From the NCBI RefSeq assembly GCF_002994745.2, contig NC_037093.1:50572384-50636383 (forward strand): a stretch of 64,000 nucleotides of DNA, in the 5' to 3' direction. The notes under the pieces are model-generated. The model made no database searches. It was not told the origin of the DNA and worked only from the letters and a program-made list of their open reading frames with translations. Numbering within the stretch: the stretch's first letter is position 1; each line of letters opens with the position of its first letter. This document shows positions 34,762 through 47,682 of the stretch, piece by piece. The stretch is from Rosa chinensis (lineage: Eukaryota; Streptophyta; Magnoliopsida; Rosales; Rosaceae). A program made the position numbers and the translations under genes.

Positions 34762-37700
34762 ATGGCAAAGGTAGAAGAGAAGGGCTCTGCATATGGAAGA
34801 GATGATCAGACACAAGACGGAACTGTGGATCTCAAAGGCAGACCTGTTCTGAGATCAAACACTGGCAGATGGACAGCTTGTTCCTTCATCGTAGGTAACG
34901 TAGTCATCATCATCAAATCCATATATAAGTACGTACATGTGATATTAACTTTCTCTTTTTGTCTTTTCATCAAAAAGAGAATTTGGCAATATTAGTTTCT
35001 CGATAACAGCCTACACTAGGCACCTTAGTTCCTTAGAGGCTTCAATTAACATGTGTTGTTATGTACAGGGTATGAAGTGTTTGAGAGGATGGCATATTAC
35101 GGAATTGCATCAAATTTGGTAATGTATCTGACGGAGAAGCTGCATGAAGGCACAGTGACATCTTCAAACAATGTCACAAACTGGGTTGGGACGGTGTGGA
35201 TGACACCCCTTCTGGGTGCTTATATTGCAGATGCTCATCTCGGCCGATACTGGACTTTTGTCATTGCTTCTGGCATATATCTTGTGGTACTATACACTTG
35301 TAGCTTCATTTTAGCATAAATATTTTATCCTTTTTGTAGGAAACCACTGTTTCATTCCGCTTCTTATTGAAATTGTCAAAACAAAATAAGTGGTTAATTA
35401 ATTGCATGCAAAACGTAGTACTTTTTAGGGTGATTAGTCGACAAGAATGAACCTAGCAAGTATCGGAAATGAGGATCCTTTTTCCCCCCCCAAGTGAGCC
35501 TTCGTAGCTAGGAGAACAAGAAAACTTAGTTGTCCGTATGCTTGGTTGTTGAAAGGATCTTTTCTTAGTTTTTCAGTGTAAGAATTTAACTTTCGGATAT
35601 GCTGAAATCTAGCAACTCCCATCGTAACTTTGGCTAGCCTTCTCTTTTGCCCTCTTGATTACCGTCAAGGTTTGTCAACGTACTTATTCTCTGTTAAGTT
35701 GGCAGCTCTTCTTCATTCTTTTAGATTGAAAATTACCAGTCTTGACCTGATTTTCAACCACTCGAACTGAAATGAGTGCTCTCTTCCTTACTTTTAACTC
35801 CATTCGTTTTGTCCATTTTGTCCATTCGTAGTTTAAGCTTGCCTCATTGACAACAAGCCCCAACCTGACCCATGAAGAAGTATCAACGAGGTTGAAGAAA
35901 TTAAATTTGAAAAATTAATTGAAAGACTTTTCAGATAGGGATATTGAAAAACTTGAAACTTCGATCGGAAGGTATCCAAGCTAAATGTTCGGTGGATGCA
36001 ATACTACTAAAACTAGTGAAAAGTTGGAAGATTGCTAAACTTTAGCCTGCATACCCTTCGAACTCTGAAGTTTCAAGTTTTTGCAAAACTTTAGCGTGTT
36101 CAACAATATTGGTAGTTTGATCACACACTCACTCACCTAACTCTATATACTAGCTTCATAGAAAAGATATGACATGATCCATGCATTTCTTACATCAAAT
36201 AACCGCTCTCATCAAGACCCAAGTAATAAGATGTTGCTCTTTTGTACCAATTATTAGGGAATGTCCTTATTAACCCTAGCAGTTTCACTACCTGCCCTAA
36301 GACCACCATCATGTGGCAGTGGAGTTAAACTTGAAGACTGTGACAAAAGAGCCTCACCATTCCAAGTGGGTATATTCTACTGTGCCTTGTACATAATCGC
36401 AGTTGGAACTGGGGGCACCAAGCCCAACATATCAACCATGGGTGCTGACCAATTTGATGAGTTTGAACCTAAAGAGAGGATCCAAAAGCTCTCCTTCTTC
36501 AACTGGTGGATGTTCAGCATATTCTTTGGCACCCTTTTCTCAAACACCTTCTTGGTTTACATACAAGACAAAGTTGGCTGGACCCTTGGCTATGGTCTTC
36601 CAACAGTTGGTCTCGCAATCTCTGTCACGGTGTTCTTATTTGGCACCAAGTTTTATAGGCACAAATTGCCTTCAGAGAGTCCTTTCAGCACAATAGCTCA
36701 TGTGCTTGTGGCTGCGATAAGGAAGTGGAGGATAACTGTCCCAGATGACCTAAAAGAGCTTCATGAGCTGAGCTTGGAAAAGTACACAAAAGCTGGCAAA
36801 TTCAGAATTGACCACTCCTCTTCATTAAGGTAATCCCTAAACCCTAGATGTAAAAGCTCACCTATATAAGCGGGTTTGGCTTTCACAAGAGAATCAAGAG
36901 ATGTTATTGACGATGTAGTCTATATGAATGTCGATTGCAAATAGTTTTATTGTTGTTTCTTGATCGATCAAATGTTTTGTAGCCATCTAAAATCACAACT
37001 AACACTGCATTTATAAAATTACTTGCAGATTCCTTGACAAAGCAGCTGTAAAGAGTGGACCAACCTCACCATGGATGCTACGCCCAGTGACCCAAGTTGA
37101 ACAAACAAAGCAAATGGTCAAAATGGTTCCAATTCTGGTTGCATCATTCATACCAAGCACCATGTTAGCTCAAATAGGAACTCTTTTTGTCAAACAAGGC
37201 AAAACACTAGACAGAAGTATGGGTCCTGGTTTTGAAATCCCTCCTGCATGTCTCTCAGCATTCGTAACAATCTTCATGCTGATAAGCCTTGTGCTGTATG
37301 ACCGCTACTTTGTTCCAATAGTCCGGAGATACACAAAAAACCCAAGAGGGATCACATTGCTGCAGAGACTAGGCATTGGTCTTGTTTTGCACACGATTAT
37401 CATGATCACGGCTTTCTTGGCTGAAAGGAGGAGGTTGAGTGTTATACAAGAAAACCACCTCTTTGACAAAAAGGATACAGTTCCCCTCACAATTTTCATT
37501 CTGTTCCCTCAATTTGCTTTGATGGGTATCGCTGATTCCTTTGTGGAAACAGCCAAGATTGAATTTTTTTATGATCAAGCACCAGAAGGCATGAAAAGCT
37601 TGGGGACCTCATATTTCACTACTAGCTTGGGAATTGGGAGTTTCCTTAGTAGTTTTATTCTATCAACAGTTTCCAACTTCACCAAGAAACATACACACAA

Positions 37701-37929
37701 GGGTTGGATTTTAGATAACCTAAACACCTCTCATTTAGACTACTATTATCTGTTTTTGGCTGTCTTGACCTTTCTCAACTTCCTCTTCTTTCTCGTGGTT
37801 GCAAAATACTATGTCTACAATGCAGAGTTGAGGGACCCCGAGGGAGAATTTGCCATGGAAACTTTGCCAAACAAAAGTACTTCAGGTCTAGATCGCACAG
37901 TAGACTCAAAAACTTCACTTATAAGCTGA
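34762..37929 (+). CDS. NRT1/PTR family transporter, NPF5.2/5.3-like (copy 3)
   Basis: Exons 34762-34894, 35069-35286, 36258-36829 and 37029-37929 give 607 residues. Exons 1-3 have exactly the same lengths as in copy 2 (133, 218, 572 bp), and most residues agree. Family marks are YEVFERMAYYG (ExxER), GTGGTKPNISTMGADQFD, FFNWWMFSIFFGTLF, RGITLLQRLGIG and FFYDQAPEGMKSLG, with 12 predicted spans and a large central cytosolic loop around residues 230-300. The C-terminal tail (LRDPEGEFAMETLPNK) parallels that of copy 2 but not copy 1. As a proton-coupled importer it should act at a membrane facing an acidic side. Substrate is not readable from sequence. Confidence 0.94.
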
Positions 37930-38355
37930 TAACTTCCTCTGTATGCTGCTTTAAGCTCCAAAGGTACTGTGATGCTAAGAAATTAATAATGTAAAGGTTT
38001 CATTCAGTGGATCACTGTATTGTATATTGGCATCAATCATCTGTCAGTAATGTTTTCCTTTTAGTCTGAATTTGAGACCTTGGAAGTGAATTTCAGAATA
38101 AGAGGAACTATCAACAATTTGAAAACTGATAAAAAAAAATATTCAAAAGAATTGAAATTCATTGACTTGAATTACACAAAAACGGAGTAATGATACATTA
38201 TATGACATCACAGGTTGCAGGAATCTAATGAAGCATGCAGAAAACCATCTTCGACCTACCTTTCTAATGAAGCATACAGATTACCATCTTACCTATCTTT
38301 ACCAGATGGTTGTTCTGTACTTCAACAAACAAAAATCACTGCACTTCATACTTCG

Positions 38356-41300
38356 TCAACATACAATTGGCTGCAACTCATATCTCGCAATTGACTCCAA
38401 CAACCATGTGTGAAAGACGTATTCAGCTCCAATTTTCGCAGCTATATCTTGTGCCTCGTTAGACCTTTGCCAAAGTATTGAAACTTCTTCCCCCAACTTG
38501 CACCCTGGTGGGGGGTCAAGGTTGTACACAACTAGTGTCCTCGAAGTGCCCTTTTCATGACAACTTGCTTCAAGCACATCTTCCTTACTGTTGAAAACAG
38601 TACCTCCTGCAGCTATGACCAATTCTTTGTAGTCTTCCTTCCGTTCCAGTATAAAATCACCAGCAAAATAGAAATTCAAACCATTAAAGAGCTTCGCATC
38701 CTGCAAAGGAAAATGATCCAATTAGAGGAACCTAAATCGCTTAATGCCCATAGTTATTTGAGTTCCTATTTGTGAAGAACACGGTATTCATTAGAGGAAC
38801 TTACATTGCTTAATGCCCTAAGCCTGCCAGCTTTGGCACCACTGCGACAACCATAGTTATCAAGACTAACTTCATAAGGTTCTTCATCCACATGATGCTT
38901 AGTTTCCACACATGCTTTTACCCCTGCACCCATTTTCAGTGTAATTAAACATTAAGTATTAAAAAAAGAAAGAAAAAAAAGAAGCCAGGTTACATACTAA
39001 ATAATAGAATATCTGAAAGATTGCCATGAGAACAAATGCATGACAAGAATTCCACACATTAAGGATATTTTACTTCCTAAGTAAAACTATTATTACTAGA
39101 ACTAAATGCATAACTGCATATTATATTTGTACCTCATAATCCTAAGGATTGTACATTAATATGCACATTTACTTTTAAAAGTAGTCCCATGCATATATTT
39201 CAACAACAAATGAGCCAGAAAGGCCAGAATACAGTCACTCTTAGAATCCACATGCTGATCTAAGAAACATACTCAAAAACAAGAATAAAGGGAAAGAAAA
39301 CTTAACCAGAAGAATCATTGGAAAGGTTTGCCAACAACATATAAAGTCTCTGTACTAAACTAAGGAGCACATAATTACCAATAAAACTACATGGTAACCA
39401 GCTCAAACAAAAGCAAGAGCAGTCAAAACAATAATCCACAGAAAAATGTATTGAAGCAACAAGGTAGAATATCTACGTATCGCTTACAGTCAATTGTCAC
39501 TATCCATTTTCCTGCCAAAATGGCCATGAAAATTTTAAACGTCCGGACATATGCACCATCCCCATCCAGGGCAGCAATCACATGTGTAACATCAGGTGTC
39601 CAGCTCTTGGACAAAGTTGCACCATTCATCTCAGCAAATTTGATAAGAAAAATCTGCACCATTTAAAAACCATTTATAAGTTTTTAATAATGCAAGCAAG
39701 ATTTTTAGGTTACCAAGTAGAACATGGCATCGGAAAAAAAAAATATGCAAATTAGCCTGGCAATTGAATGCTTCTAGACCTGAAATCAAGGAGCTTAACA
39801 ATCTACCTTCTAACAATGCTCTCATAATGTTTATCCAAGCCTTTGCAAAGCACAATATTAAAGATACCAATAATACCATTTTATTCAAGGTTTCGGTCAT
39901 GCATATATGTTTAGAGACTGAAAGCATATTAGCATTTGTACCACAACAAGGTCCTCATAAAGCCAAAGAAAGGAAGAAGAAAAATCAGTATTTAAGGAAA
40001 GAAGCTCAACCAAAATTTGAGAATACCTCAAGGTACTTTGCATAATTTCTATTGACAACACAGAATCAAGTGATTAAGATCAGAATCGTAATCTGTTCAT
40101 TGTACAAGCTTTTGTTTTAGAAAGAAGATTCGAATGGAGAAGTTCTCTTTTGCACTAACCTTCTCTTCAGAAGACAAACCAGAAGGGCATAAAACCCAGT
40201 TGTTCACTCCATTTGAAGCGACTCTACTGTCGGAGAGCTGACAATTTCTGTAAGCAGATTGGCAAAAAATAGGACATTAGATTAAACATTGACAGGCTAC
40301 TATCATCTGGCTGCAATGTAACCGCAGAAGAAACATTTTCCAAGCCTCTTCCTTTTGTTGACTTTGGGTTGTAAGTGAATAGATTAGCTTGAAGAGCTAA
40401 GAGTCAAAATCCTTAAATCAAAATTTAACATTTTGAGGCCCCAAAACATAAAAACATCTGCTTCAACTAAACACTGCTAAGAGAATGATGTCATACTTGT
40501 GCTTGTTACGATTCAACTTCTCATTGGGAAATTTAACTGAACAATGTGCTGGACACAGCAGAAGAAAGCTTTCCTGTAACAAGCCAAAAAACACAACAAC
40601 AGTTACTTATAAGGCTCATGGCAAAGAGAGAAATAAGACTAGCAAAAGGACACAGTAAAGCATATAAATCATGGGACATACATAATCCCAACGGCACTTG
40701 GAAATTTCAATTGCACAGGTAACATGATAGCTTCTTCGGCAGGATTTCACAAAGCATCCCAAGGCTGCTCCCTTTATCCCACATTTGGTGCATTTTAATC
40801 TTGCACCCCTTGTCACTTCCGCCTTCAAATTTTTAATGGTTTCATCTTTAAAGAACACTTGTGGTGCCCTGCAGTTCAAAATTTATAATGTTTTATCTAG
40901 TAGCATATACTTTAACAGCAATCAGGCAAGCGAGAAATATCAATCACTTTCTTCATTATTGAATTATTGACCCTGAACCATTATTCTCAAACCAAATTTG
41001 GACATAATGATCCATCTTTCAAATAAACACTGAAACATAGGAAATAGACTTCCAAGGTCAAAAGGATACAGAATCAAATAAGTAACTCAGTTCAAAAGGA
41101 TCCATTTTACATTTCAAAGAAAACACTGAAGCATATCCAATAGACTATAAAGTTCAAAACAGATTCAAAATAACAATATGGTTAAGATAATCATTCAATG
41201 TCACTGGTTATAATGAATATAAGATTTTAATTTATAACCCTTACTGATGCATATTAGATTATTAAAAATGCAACATTATCTTTATCAGACTTCCAAAGTG

Positions 41301-44096
41301 TACAAAAACCATATTCATAACTATTGTAGACAAACAATGTCATAATTACTGCTTGAACATACCAATCAATGCATATTTTGTGAACATGTATGACATCTGA
41401 AACAGCTGCATCATCTCCCTCCACCAATTTTCCCTTGGAATAGTGCAACATTGGCCCAGTGACCTGCAGGATTCACTCATTGTATTGAGTAAAACTTTTT
41501 GACATGTATTCAAAAAGACACTGAGATTAGAATATATAAGAGAAACTAACCTCTGAGATTGTGGAAGACTGGCAAAATGCACAAATGGTGTTATTTGTGA
41601 AAGACTCATTAGAAGGTGTTCTGAATTTAAGTTCCAGCTCAGAATTAGTCCCTGAGACTGGCCCATAGTCCAGTTTCTTCTGTCTCTTGAGTTCCCTCAA
41701 ATGGCCATCAGTATCAGATGCAGAACTATCAGGCCTCATCTGCCCTGTTCTATCATCAATTTTCCTCATTGACCCCCTGATCAAACTGTCTGAAATCTGA
41801 AAGCAAAAAAAAAAAAAAACCATGAAAAGGATATAAACAGTATGATTTCAAGGGAAGTAGAAAAAGCTACTATCTCAGCGAAACTAGCTTTCAAATGAAA
41901 CATAAAGGTAAAGTTCATCTATGTCTGCAAACTCACACATTCAGTTCAAAATTTATATTCCAACATAAATTTTTTCAAGATCTATCAAGATGATATTTTC
42001 ATGCTTTTATAGCATCTAGACAATGATGTTACTTCTTTATAGGATGCAAAGGATTAATGCTGATTTGCACCGACTTATGTAAAGGGAATAAAGAAGCTAG
42101 ACAATTCTTACTTGCTCAGAGCACTGGTCAAAGCTATTATCATTATCTGAACATTTGGCATCACCAAATGAAGGAGGACTATCCAGCAACGCCTGCACTA
42201 CTGGATTCATGTCTCTTTCTGAAGTCATACACTCGTCCAGTCCCACAGATCTTATTTGAGAACTTGGTAATGGTGAATTGGGATTTAATCCACCATTAAA
42301 TTTACGTCCTCTACCCAACTCGAATTCTTCGCTGTTACCATCTATTGCTATGCTACAGTTATCTACTTTGCCATGCTTGCCAATTCCATCTGTAACAGAA
42401 TGTTTCTGACTACATGGAACCCATACTCGCTTATTACCCCTTGATGAAACAATGGTCTGAGCACTTTCTGATTTACCCTCTTGGCAATTGTCAAACAGTT
42501 CTTTAGTCGATTTCCCAGCAAAACTGACATCAGGTGAAACCGGGTTTTGACCCGAAGCTGTTCTAACATCTGCAATCATGTAAATTCAAAGCTTCAATGA
42601 TTAGCACCTGATAAAGTTTGAATATTAGTAGGGAGACTGGGGAGTTCCAAATCAACCTCTGAAGAAGTGTGTTTATTTTAAGACGTTGTACCTGAATATA
42701 TAGGCTGGGAGGAGTTGGTACAGTAAGTGGCCTTCATGCTTTTGTAGATTGCTACTATGCTTTCCATGAAAGGCGCATGCCTCAGATCTATCATCCCACA
42801 AAATCATTGCATCAGAAAGGAAATATATAATCTTTTTTCCCTTTATAAGAGATAGATAATTTTTGTTTCCACCGAACACTTATTTGGTATCTAATAAGGA
42901 ATTTCAGCAGATGGAGTAGCTTCCTGAAATAACACAGGTTGCCGTTGGGTATCATTAAACAAGACCTAACGGCTAACACTGTTTGATCAAAAACCCTACT
43001 CCTAAACACATAATAATCATTTAAAGCGTTTTAAGGGTCTCGTACATCACTTGTGGTTTACGGTTTAGATCTCAAGTTTTGAGACCCGCAAACCCAAGAG
43101 CTAAAGTCTAGGCACACTCTCTGAGGATAGAAACTCTATTTTGAAAACAGCTCTTCCCATTTGCATAAAAAATAATTTCTCTTCCCCATTTTGTTCACTC
43201 ACACAAACAGCTATCTTAGGTAATGACTTCTGAAAACAGATTCGTACAATACTACCTAAAATCTAAATAATCTTGACTACTTTCTTATTCATTTTATTTA
43301 TATTTTGAAATTAAGTGAGGTTTTTAGTTAATATATGTCAATCATTAGATCTCATTTTAATGATACTCCAGTAGACTAAGCCGTGTTCAAGCTACTCCAT
43401 TTCCAGAAATCCCTTCACACTATGCACAGAGGACAATAAAAATCTTATACAATAGGCTTTATGTAAAATTACTATTTCCCACCCAGAAACTTAATCAGAG
43501 GCATCTACAGCCATACCTGGATCAAGATAACAACTTCAACCCTAAATCAAATAACTTTAAGGGAAAATTACCATCTCCAACCATAAAAACCTAATCAAGG
43601 GCACCAATACACATACCTTGACCAGGAACTTGGATATTACACAGAGGACACTCTGCTCCCAAATTGGTCCCATTGGGCACACAGTTGCTGCAAGTAAAAC
43701 CAAAAGCAACAAAAAGATCAGAACTTTGCGAATCGTGTCAATCAAACACGGAAATTAGGGCAAGAAGAAAGAGACGAACTTGCAGAAGATGTGATTGCAG
43801 GGAAGCAATGTCGGCCGATTAAAAAACCCTAGGCTGCAATTCAACAACAAAATCAAATATCAAGACTCAGATTCAGATCGCCGGAAACACAAAAAAAAAA
43901 AAAAAAATCAAAGATCTGTTGGTTTCTGATGAAATCGGAGACAGAGAGGAGAGGTGGATGCGAACCAGAGAGGGCAAGTGAGCTCGAGGCCGAGCTTCTG
44001 GAGATGAAACGTGAGGGGGTTCTTGTTCATCGGCGAAACGACGCCGTTGCGGCAGTTTCCGGAATCTGAAGAGTGCTTGGCGGAGGACTGGGCCAT
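38356..44096 (-). CDS. BARD1: BARD1-type RING/PHD/BRCT DNA-repair protein
   Basis: Thirteen coding exons read leftwards: 44096-43966, 43833-43780, 43687-43617, 42787-42692, 42569-42112, 41796-41551, 41463-41363, 40868-40682, 40573-40497, 40247-40160, 39653-39488, 38923-38805 and 38700-38356. They total 712 residues, close to Arabidopsis BARD1/ROW1 (about 714) and shorter than plant BRCA1. The RING finger has C41, C44, C56, H58, C61, C64, C75 and C78 (TCPLC, CNHIFCNNC, CPLC). An extended PHD lies at about 339-470 (CAFC, HKIC, CTKCGIKGAALGC, SYHVTCA, CPAHC). BRCT1 (about 504-595) and BRCT2 (about 598-712) close it. BARD1 pairs with BRCA1 as a nuclear ubiquitin ligase in recombination repair and, in Arabidopsis, represses WUSCHEL. 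All splice borders are GT..AG and no frame break is seen. Confidence 0.93.
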
Positions 44097-44303
44097 TGGG
44101 AACTGTGCAGAGAGAGAGAGAGAAGCGTGTGAAGGGGTGGTGTGGAAGAGTGTGGAGTGTTTATGAGGCGGCGGATTTCTATTGGTTTGGAGGTGGGGAG
44201 GGACACGTGGAGGGCGGAAGTGTTTTTGCCCGAGTGGGAAAAGAGCGGGGTGCTGGAATTTTTGAGTGGAGTGGCGCCCTTTTCCTCTTTTGTTTTGAGA
44301 GAA

Positions 44304-44312
44304 TTTCCCGCC
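44304..44312. promoter_or_regulatory. E2F-type site upstream of BARD1
   Basis: TTTCCCGCC matches the E2F consensus TTTSSCGC and lies about 210 bp before the BARD1 start codon. Plant DNA-repair and S-phase genes commonly carry such sites. Binding is inferred. Confidence 0.6.
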
Positions 44313-44917
44313 GGAGAGGTGGTGCTTAATTAACGAGATTAATGTAATCATTGTACTGCATATCGCTGACGCTGAATTATTACTACGGTATTGTCTGTTA
44401 GACGTTTTGCTTTTAAAATTTTTATAGCTCGAGTGGTTAAGAGCTTTTATAATTACTTGTTATAAATTTTTTTTTTTTTGTTCTGAATTGAATATTTTAA
44501 ATTTGTGATTATTGAATCCAACGGTTATGTATAATAAGGATGTCATACCTAACTTGATAAGTAGCACTTTTGATCATAAGTTGAAAGGCAAGGGTGTAGC
44601 CGATGTAAAGGGCGAGAAGAGTCAGCAAACTCCTCTCAACTTTTGAAAAGTGCTACTTACTTATCTTCCAACAAGAGACTTTGTTTGTTTCCTCTATACC
44701 AAGACTAATTGTGTCAATAGATCCTTTTCGGGAAAAAAAAAAAACGGTGTCAATAGACCGAGTATAATAACCCATTGGACTATTCTTTTTCTTCTAGTTT
44801 TACTAGGCATTGAAAAATTGTTGGGACAAATTAATACAGTATTATTTGTCTTTGAAATTGAAAAGTTGATTTGGTCGACAGTTTTAACTATTAATTATTC
44901 AATAATTCTTTAATATA
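44313..44917. other. distal BARD1 upstream DNA
   Basis: AT-rich intergenic sequence with no recognised gene or element. A pair of related segments (cttgataagtagcacttttgat near 44553; aaaagtgctacttacttatc near 44644) forms an inverted repeat of about 18 bp. Confidence 0.4.
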
Positions 44918-45160
44918 TCTATATTATTATTAAGAGAAGAGAGTTTTGTCAACTAAAACAGAAAAATTTTATCAAAATATCCCTCAAATATTAAAAAATA
45001 TTTGAACTGAAATATTTGAGAAAGACAAAATGGTCAATTTACAAATAAAAGAAAAACAAAAAAATTTAATAAAAAAAATATGTGCAGCAATTTTCTCCAC
45101 ATTCTGTGAAATAACTTCCTACGTAATTATCTACACCCATATGGTGTGCTTGGAGTCTAG
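44918..45160 (+). mobile_element. short non-autonomous Helitron
   Basis: Begins TCTATATTATTATTAAGAGA after an A, ends ...GGAGTCTAG before a T, and has a hairpin (ACACC-CATAT-GGTGT) about 12 nt before the 3' end. TC start, CTAG end, A^T target and terminal hairpin together define a Helitron. At 243 bp it has no coding capacity. Its 5' end matches the larger copy at 62007. Confidence 0.8.
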
Positions 45161-45822
45161 TATATATATAAGATAAGAGATTGTGGCTATTTAAATTTTG
45201 ACATTTCTCGATAAATTTTTTGGCTACGCCACTAGTTAAAGGGACTTGATTGTAACAGTCCGTAAAATTCTAAGCCCTGGAATCGAGCCATTGACATTAT
45301 TTGATGTTGTTAACTGCTTTTAATTAAGTTGGACATATGAGAGAATTCAAGTACAAAATTAATAATTCGAGAATTTTTATTTATTTATTAGACTCAATTA
45401 CAAGAGTTAAGCTTTTTTTTTATCGAAATAGGTCAGCCCTTTTATTAAGTTCAGCAAGCAGTACAAAAACGAAACACTCATATGTGGTCGACAAAAAGAA
45501 TTGTTCCTTAGAACCTCTGAAATCCCTATTTTAGAAGAATAAAAACCCAAAAAGTCTCTAGTACACTCACCTTTTAGAAAATCCACACGCCTTTATTCTA
45601 ACAAAAACCAAGAAACCTCGAAGCAGACATAAAATGAAACCAACTAAGGCTCTGGTTTTTGCTACCCAAACAACATTTAAATTAAACTAATAGTAGGTGA
45701 CATAGCACCCTCCACAGTATCCTCTGCAATAGAAGACTCCACCATCTGCCAGCTGCACAGGCTTACTCTCACCAGCATTCTCAGCAACAACTGAATCAAA
45801 GTTTATTTTCTCCCTGCGCTTA

Positions 45823-46116
45823 GAGCAACTCCAACAGCTTCCCCATATTTTGATTTTTCTCTACTTTAGGGAAAAATGAGCCTCTTTTGCTCCAACAGAT
45901 TCCCTATAATTATCCCTATTTTAGAGAAAGTGAGGAAAGAGAAAACCAAATTCCCTATATTTATAGCAATCTCTAAAATTTAAGGAAGAATATGGAGATT
46001 TTAGAGATTGTTATAAAATAGAGAATCTGTTGGAGTTGGAGAAGAAAAAAATGCTAAAGCTTTGACTTTTGCTTCCCTATTATACAGAAATTATAGGGAA
46101 GCTGTTGGAGTTGCTC
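45823..46116. mobile_element. Tourist-type (PIF/Harbinger) MITE
   Basis: A 294-bp unit has near-perfect termini, gagcaactccaacagcttccc and gggaagctgttggagttgctc. It is flanked by TTA on both sides (45820-45822 and 46117-46119), the standard Harbinger duplication. It inserted into the 3' tail of the LINE-derived unit. Confidence 0.9.
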
Positions 46117-46125
46117 TTATACTTT

Positions 46126-47013
46126 CTAATTAAGCTGTTTCACTTCTTGCTCATCCGCAACTTTAATTCTATTCTTGCTGCCCTTTGGTCTCCCAACCTT
46201 CTTCTTTTTTGGTGAAACCAACAACTTGCCATTCTTATGCTGCAGCACCAAAGAGACATTCTCCTCCACTAGAAGCATTGAGTCAGGAAAAGCTAAATAC
46301 TTATTTCCAAATCTCTCCAAATTCCTCACTGCTTTTCTTTTCTTTCCTACTGGAGCTATTTGAATGGAGGAGAACGCCACCCTATTAGCTTCCTTTCCAG
46401 ATTCTACCAATGCAGGAACTAAAGTCATAGCCTTCGAGTTTACCTCATTCGAAGTGGAGGGAAAAGGAACCCAGATGTTCAAGCCACCCGCTGCCTTGAT
46501 ATCAGCCAGAACTTGTTCCAAAATAATGGGGCTACCCATACTCTTGGACCCCAACAAACCATGAGATCCTACTCCCACTTGGCTTTCCTTCTCAACAAAG
46601 AATCCGTAGACAAAACCACCTAGAGAATCCAACCCAGCACCTACAATAACAAGGGCCTTGCAGCTAGCCTCTGATGCAATTCTCATCCCCATGGTCCTAC
46701 CAGAATCACCGGAAGGGAAAGACCCAGACTTAGTCTCCGAGATCAGAGATAGTCCAGCCATGGAGAATCTCCTCCTTCTCCTTAATCAGACGTTTGTCAC
46801 AGCCTAGAGCATCATGGACGAAAAACCCACAATCACCAAAAAAACCCTTCACCTTTTCATAGATGAAGACTAACTCCTATTTCACAGCAAGAGAGAACTC
46901 AACAACCTTCCAGGTATGAACCCGTTGCCTAACATCAAACACCACTTTGATCCTCTGTTCTTCATCCTTTCTCTTAAGAGCATTCAGATGAAGACGTAAG
47001 ACTTGCCCTAGTG
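46126..47013 (-). pseudogene. LINE ORF1, C-terminal part
   Basis: Directly past the Copia target site the minus strand reads LGQVLRLHLNALKRKDEEQR and KVVFDVRQRVHTWKVVEF. After a stop follows VKGFFGDCGFFVHDALGC, which is a CCHC-like zinc knuckle. The frame 46761-46126 follows, ending with an AT-hook-like KKKVGRPKGSKNR. DUF4283 plus a knuckle is the layout of plant LINE ORF1 (RNA-binding) proteins. Stops show it is not functional. Confidence 0.75.
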
Positions 47014-47018
47014 AAGAG

Positions 47019-47594
47019 TGTTGTGCGGAAGCGTAACAAACAAGGTATTGATAGGTATTGATATGAATTCAACAGTAACAAACAAAGAAAAAGAAAACAA
47101 CTAATAAACAAACCACAAAGAACACCAAGATTTATAGTGGTTCACTCAATCAGTGTGATTGAGCTACATCCACTTTCGGAGCCGGCAAGATATTCCACTA
47201 TGATCAATTTGGAGAAACATACAACTAGAGTTTATGAACAACTCTTTCTACCCAAATCCCCAATACACCCAAAACCTATTAACTCTCATTTGATTCAAAT
47301 AGAGAAGAAGAAGAAGAATACTTACTTCTCATATACAATAGATAGCAACACCAACAACTAAGCTTAAGAAGCTTTAACTATGGAGTAGCTAAGTCACCAA
47401 CAAAGAGAGGAAGGCACAAGGAGTATTCAAGGATGGCTTCTTATGTTTCTCTGTTCTTCTAATTCATCTCACTTTCGGCTGCCAACTTCAAAGGCATATA
47501 TATATGTCTATAATTGTGCTATTAACCTAGCACATGCAGCTCACATGAGAAACCAACTTGGGCCAAGCCCATCAAGTGAAAGCCAACATCAACA
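47019..47594 (-). repeat. 3' LTR of Copia element
   Basis: 576 bp, tgttgtgcgg...catcaaca. It carries an extra gtattgatagg unit near its left end compared with the other LTR. A purine-rich stretch just to its right (complement AAGCCAAAGTGGAGAT) fits the polypurine tract. Confidence 0.93.
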
Positions 47595-47682
47595 ATCTCC
47601 ACTTTGGCTTCACTTGATACAATAATGTCACAAGTAGAATATCACATATCAATTTGGCGCTCCGACATCCCCGTAGGGAGAA

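Noticed and set aside
38800..38925. Suspected frameshift in BRCT1 of BARD1
   Set aside because: On recount the exon is 119 bp and the frame stays open; the first count was an error.
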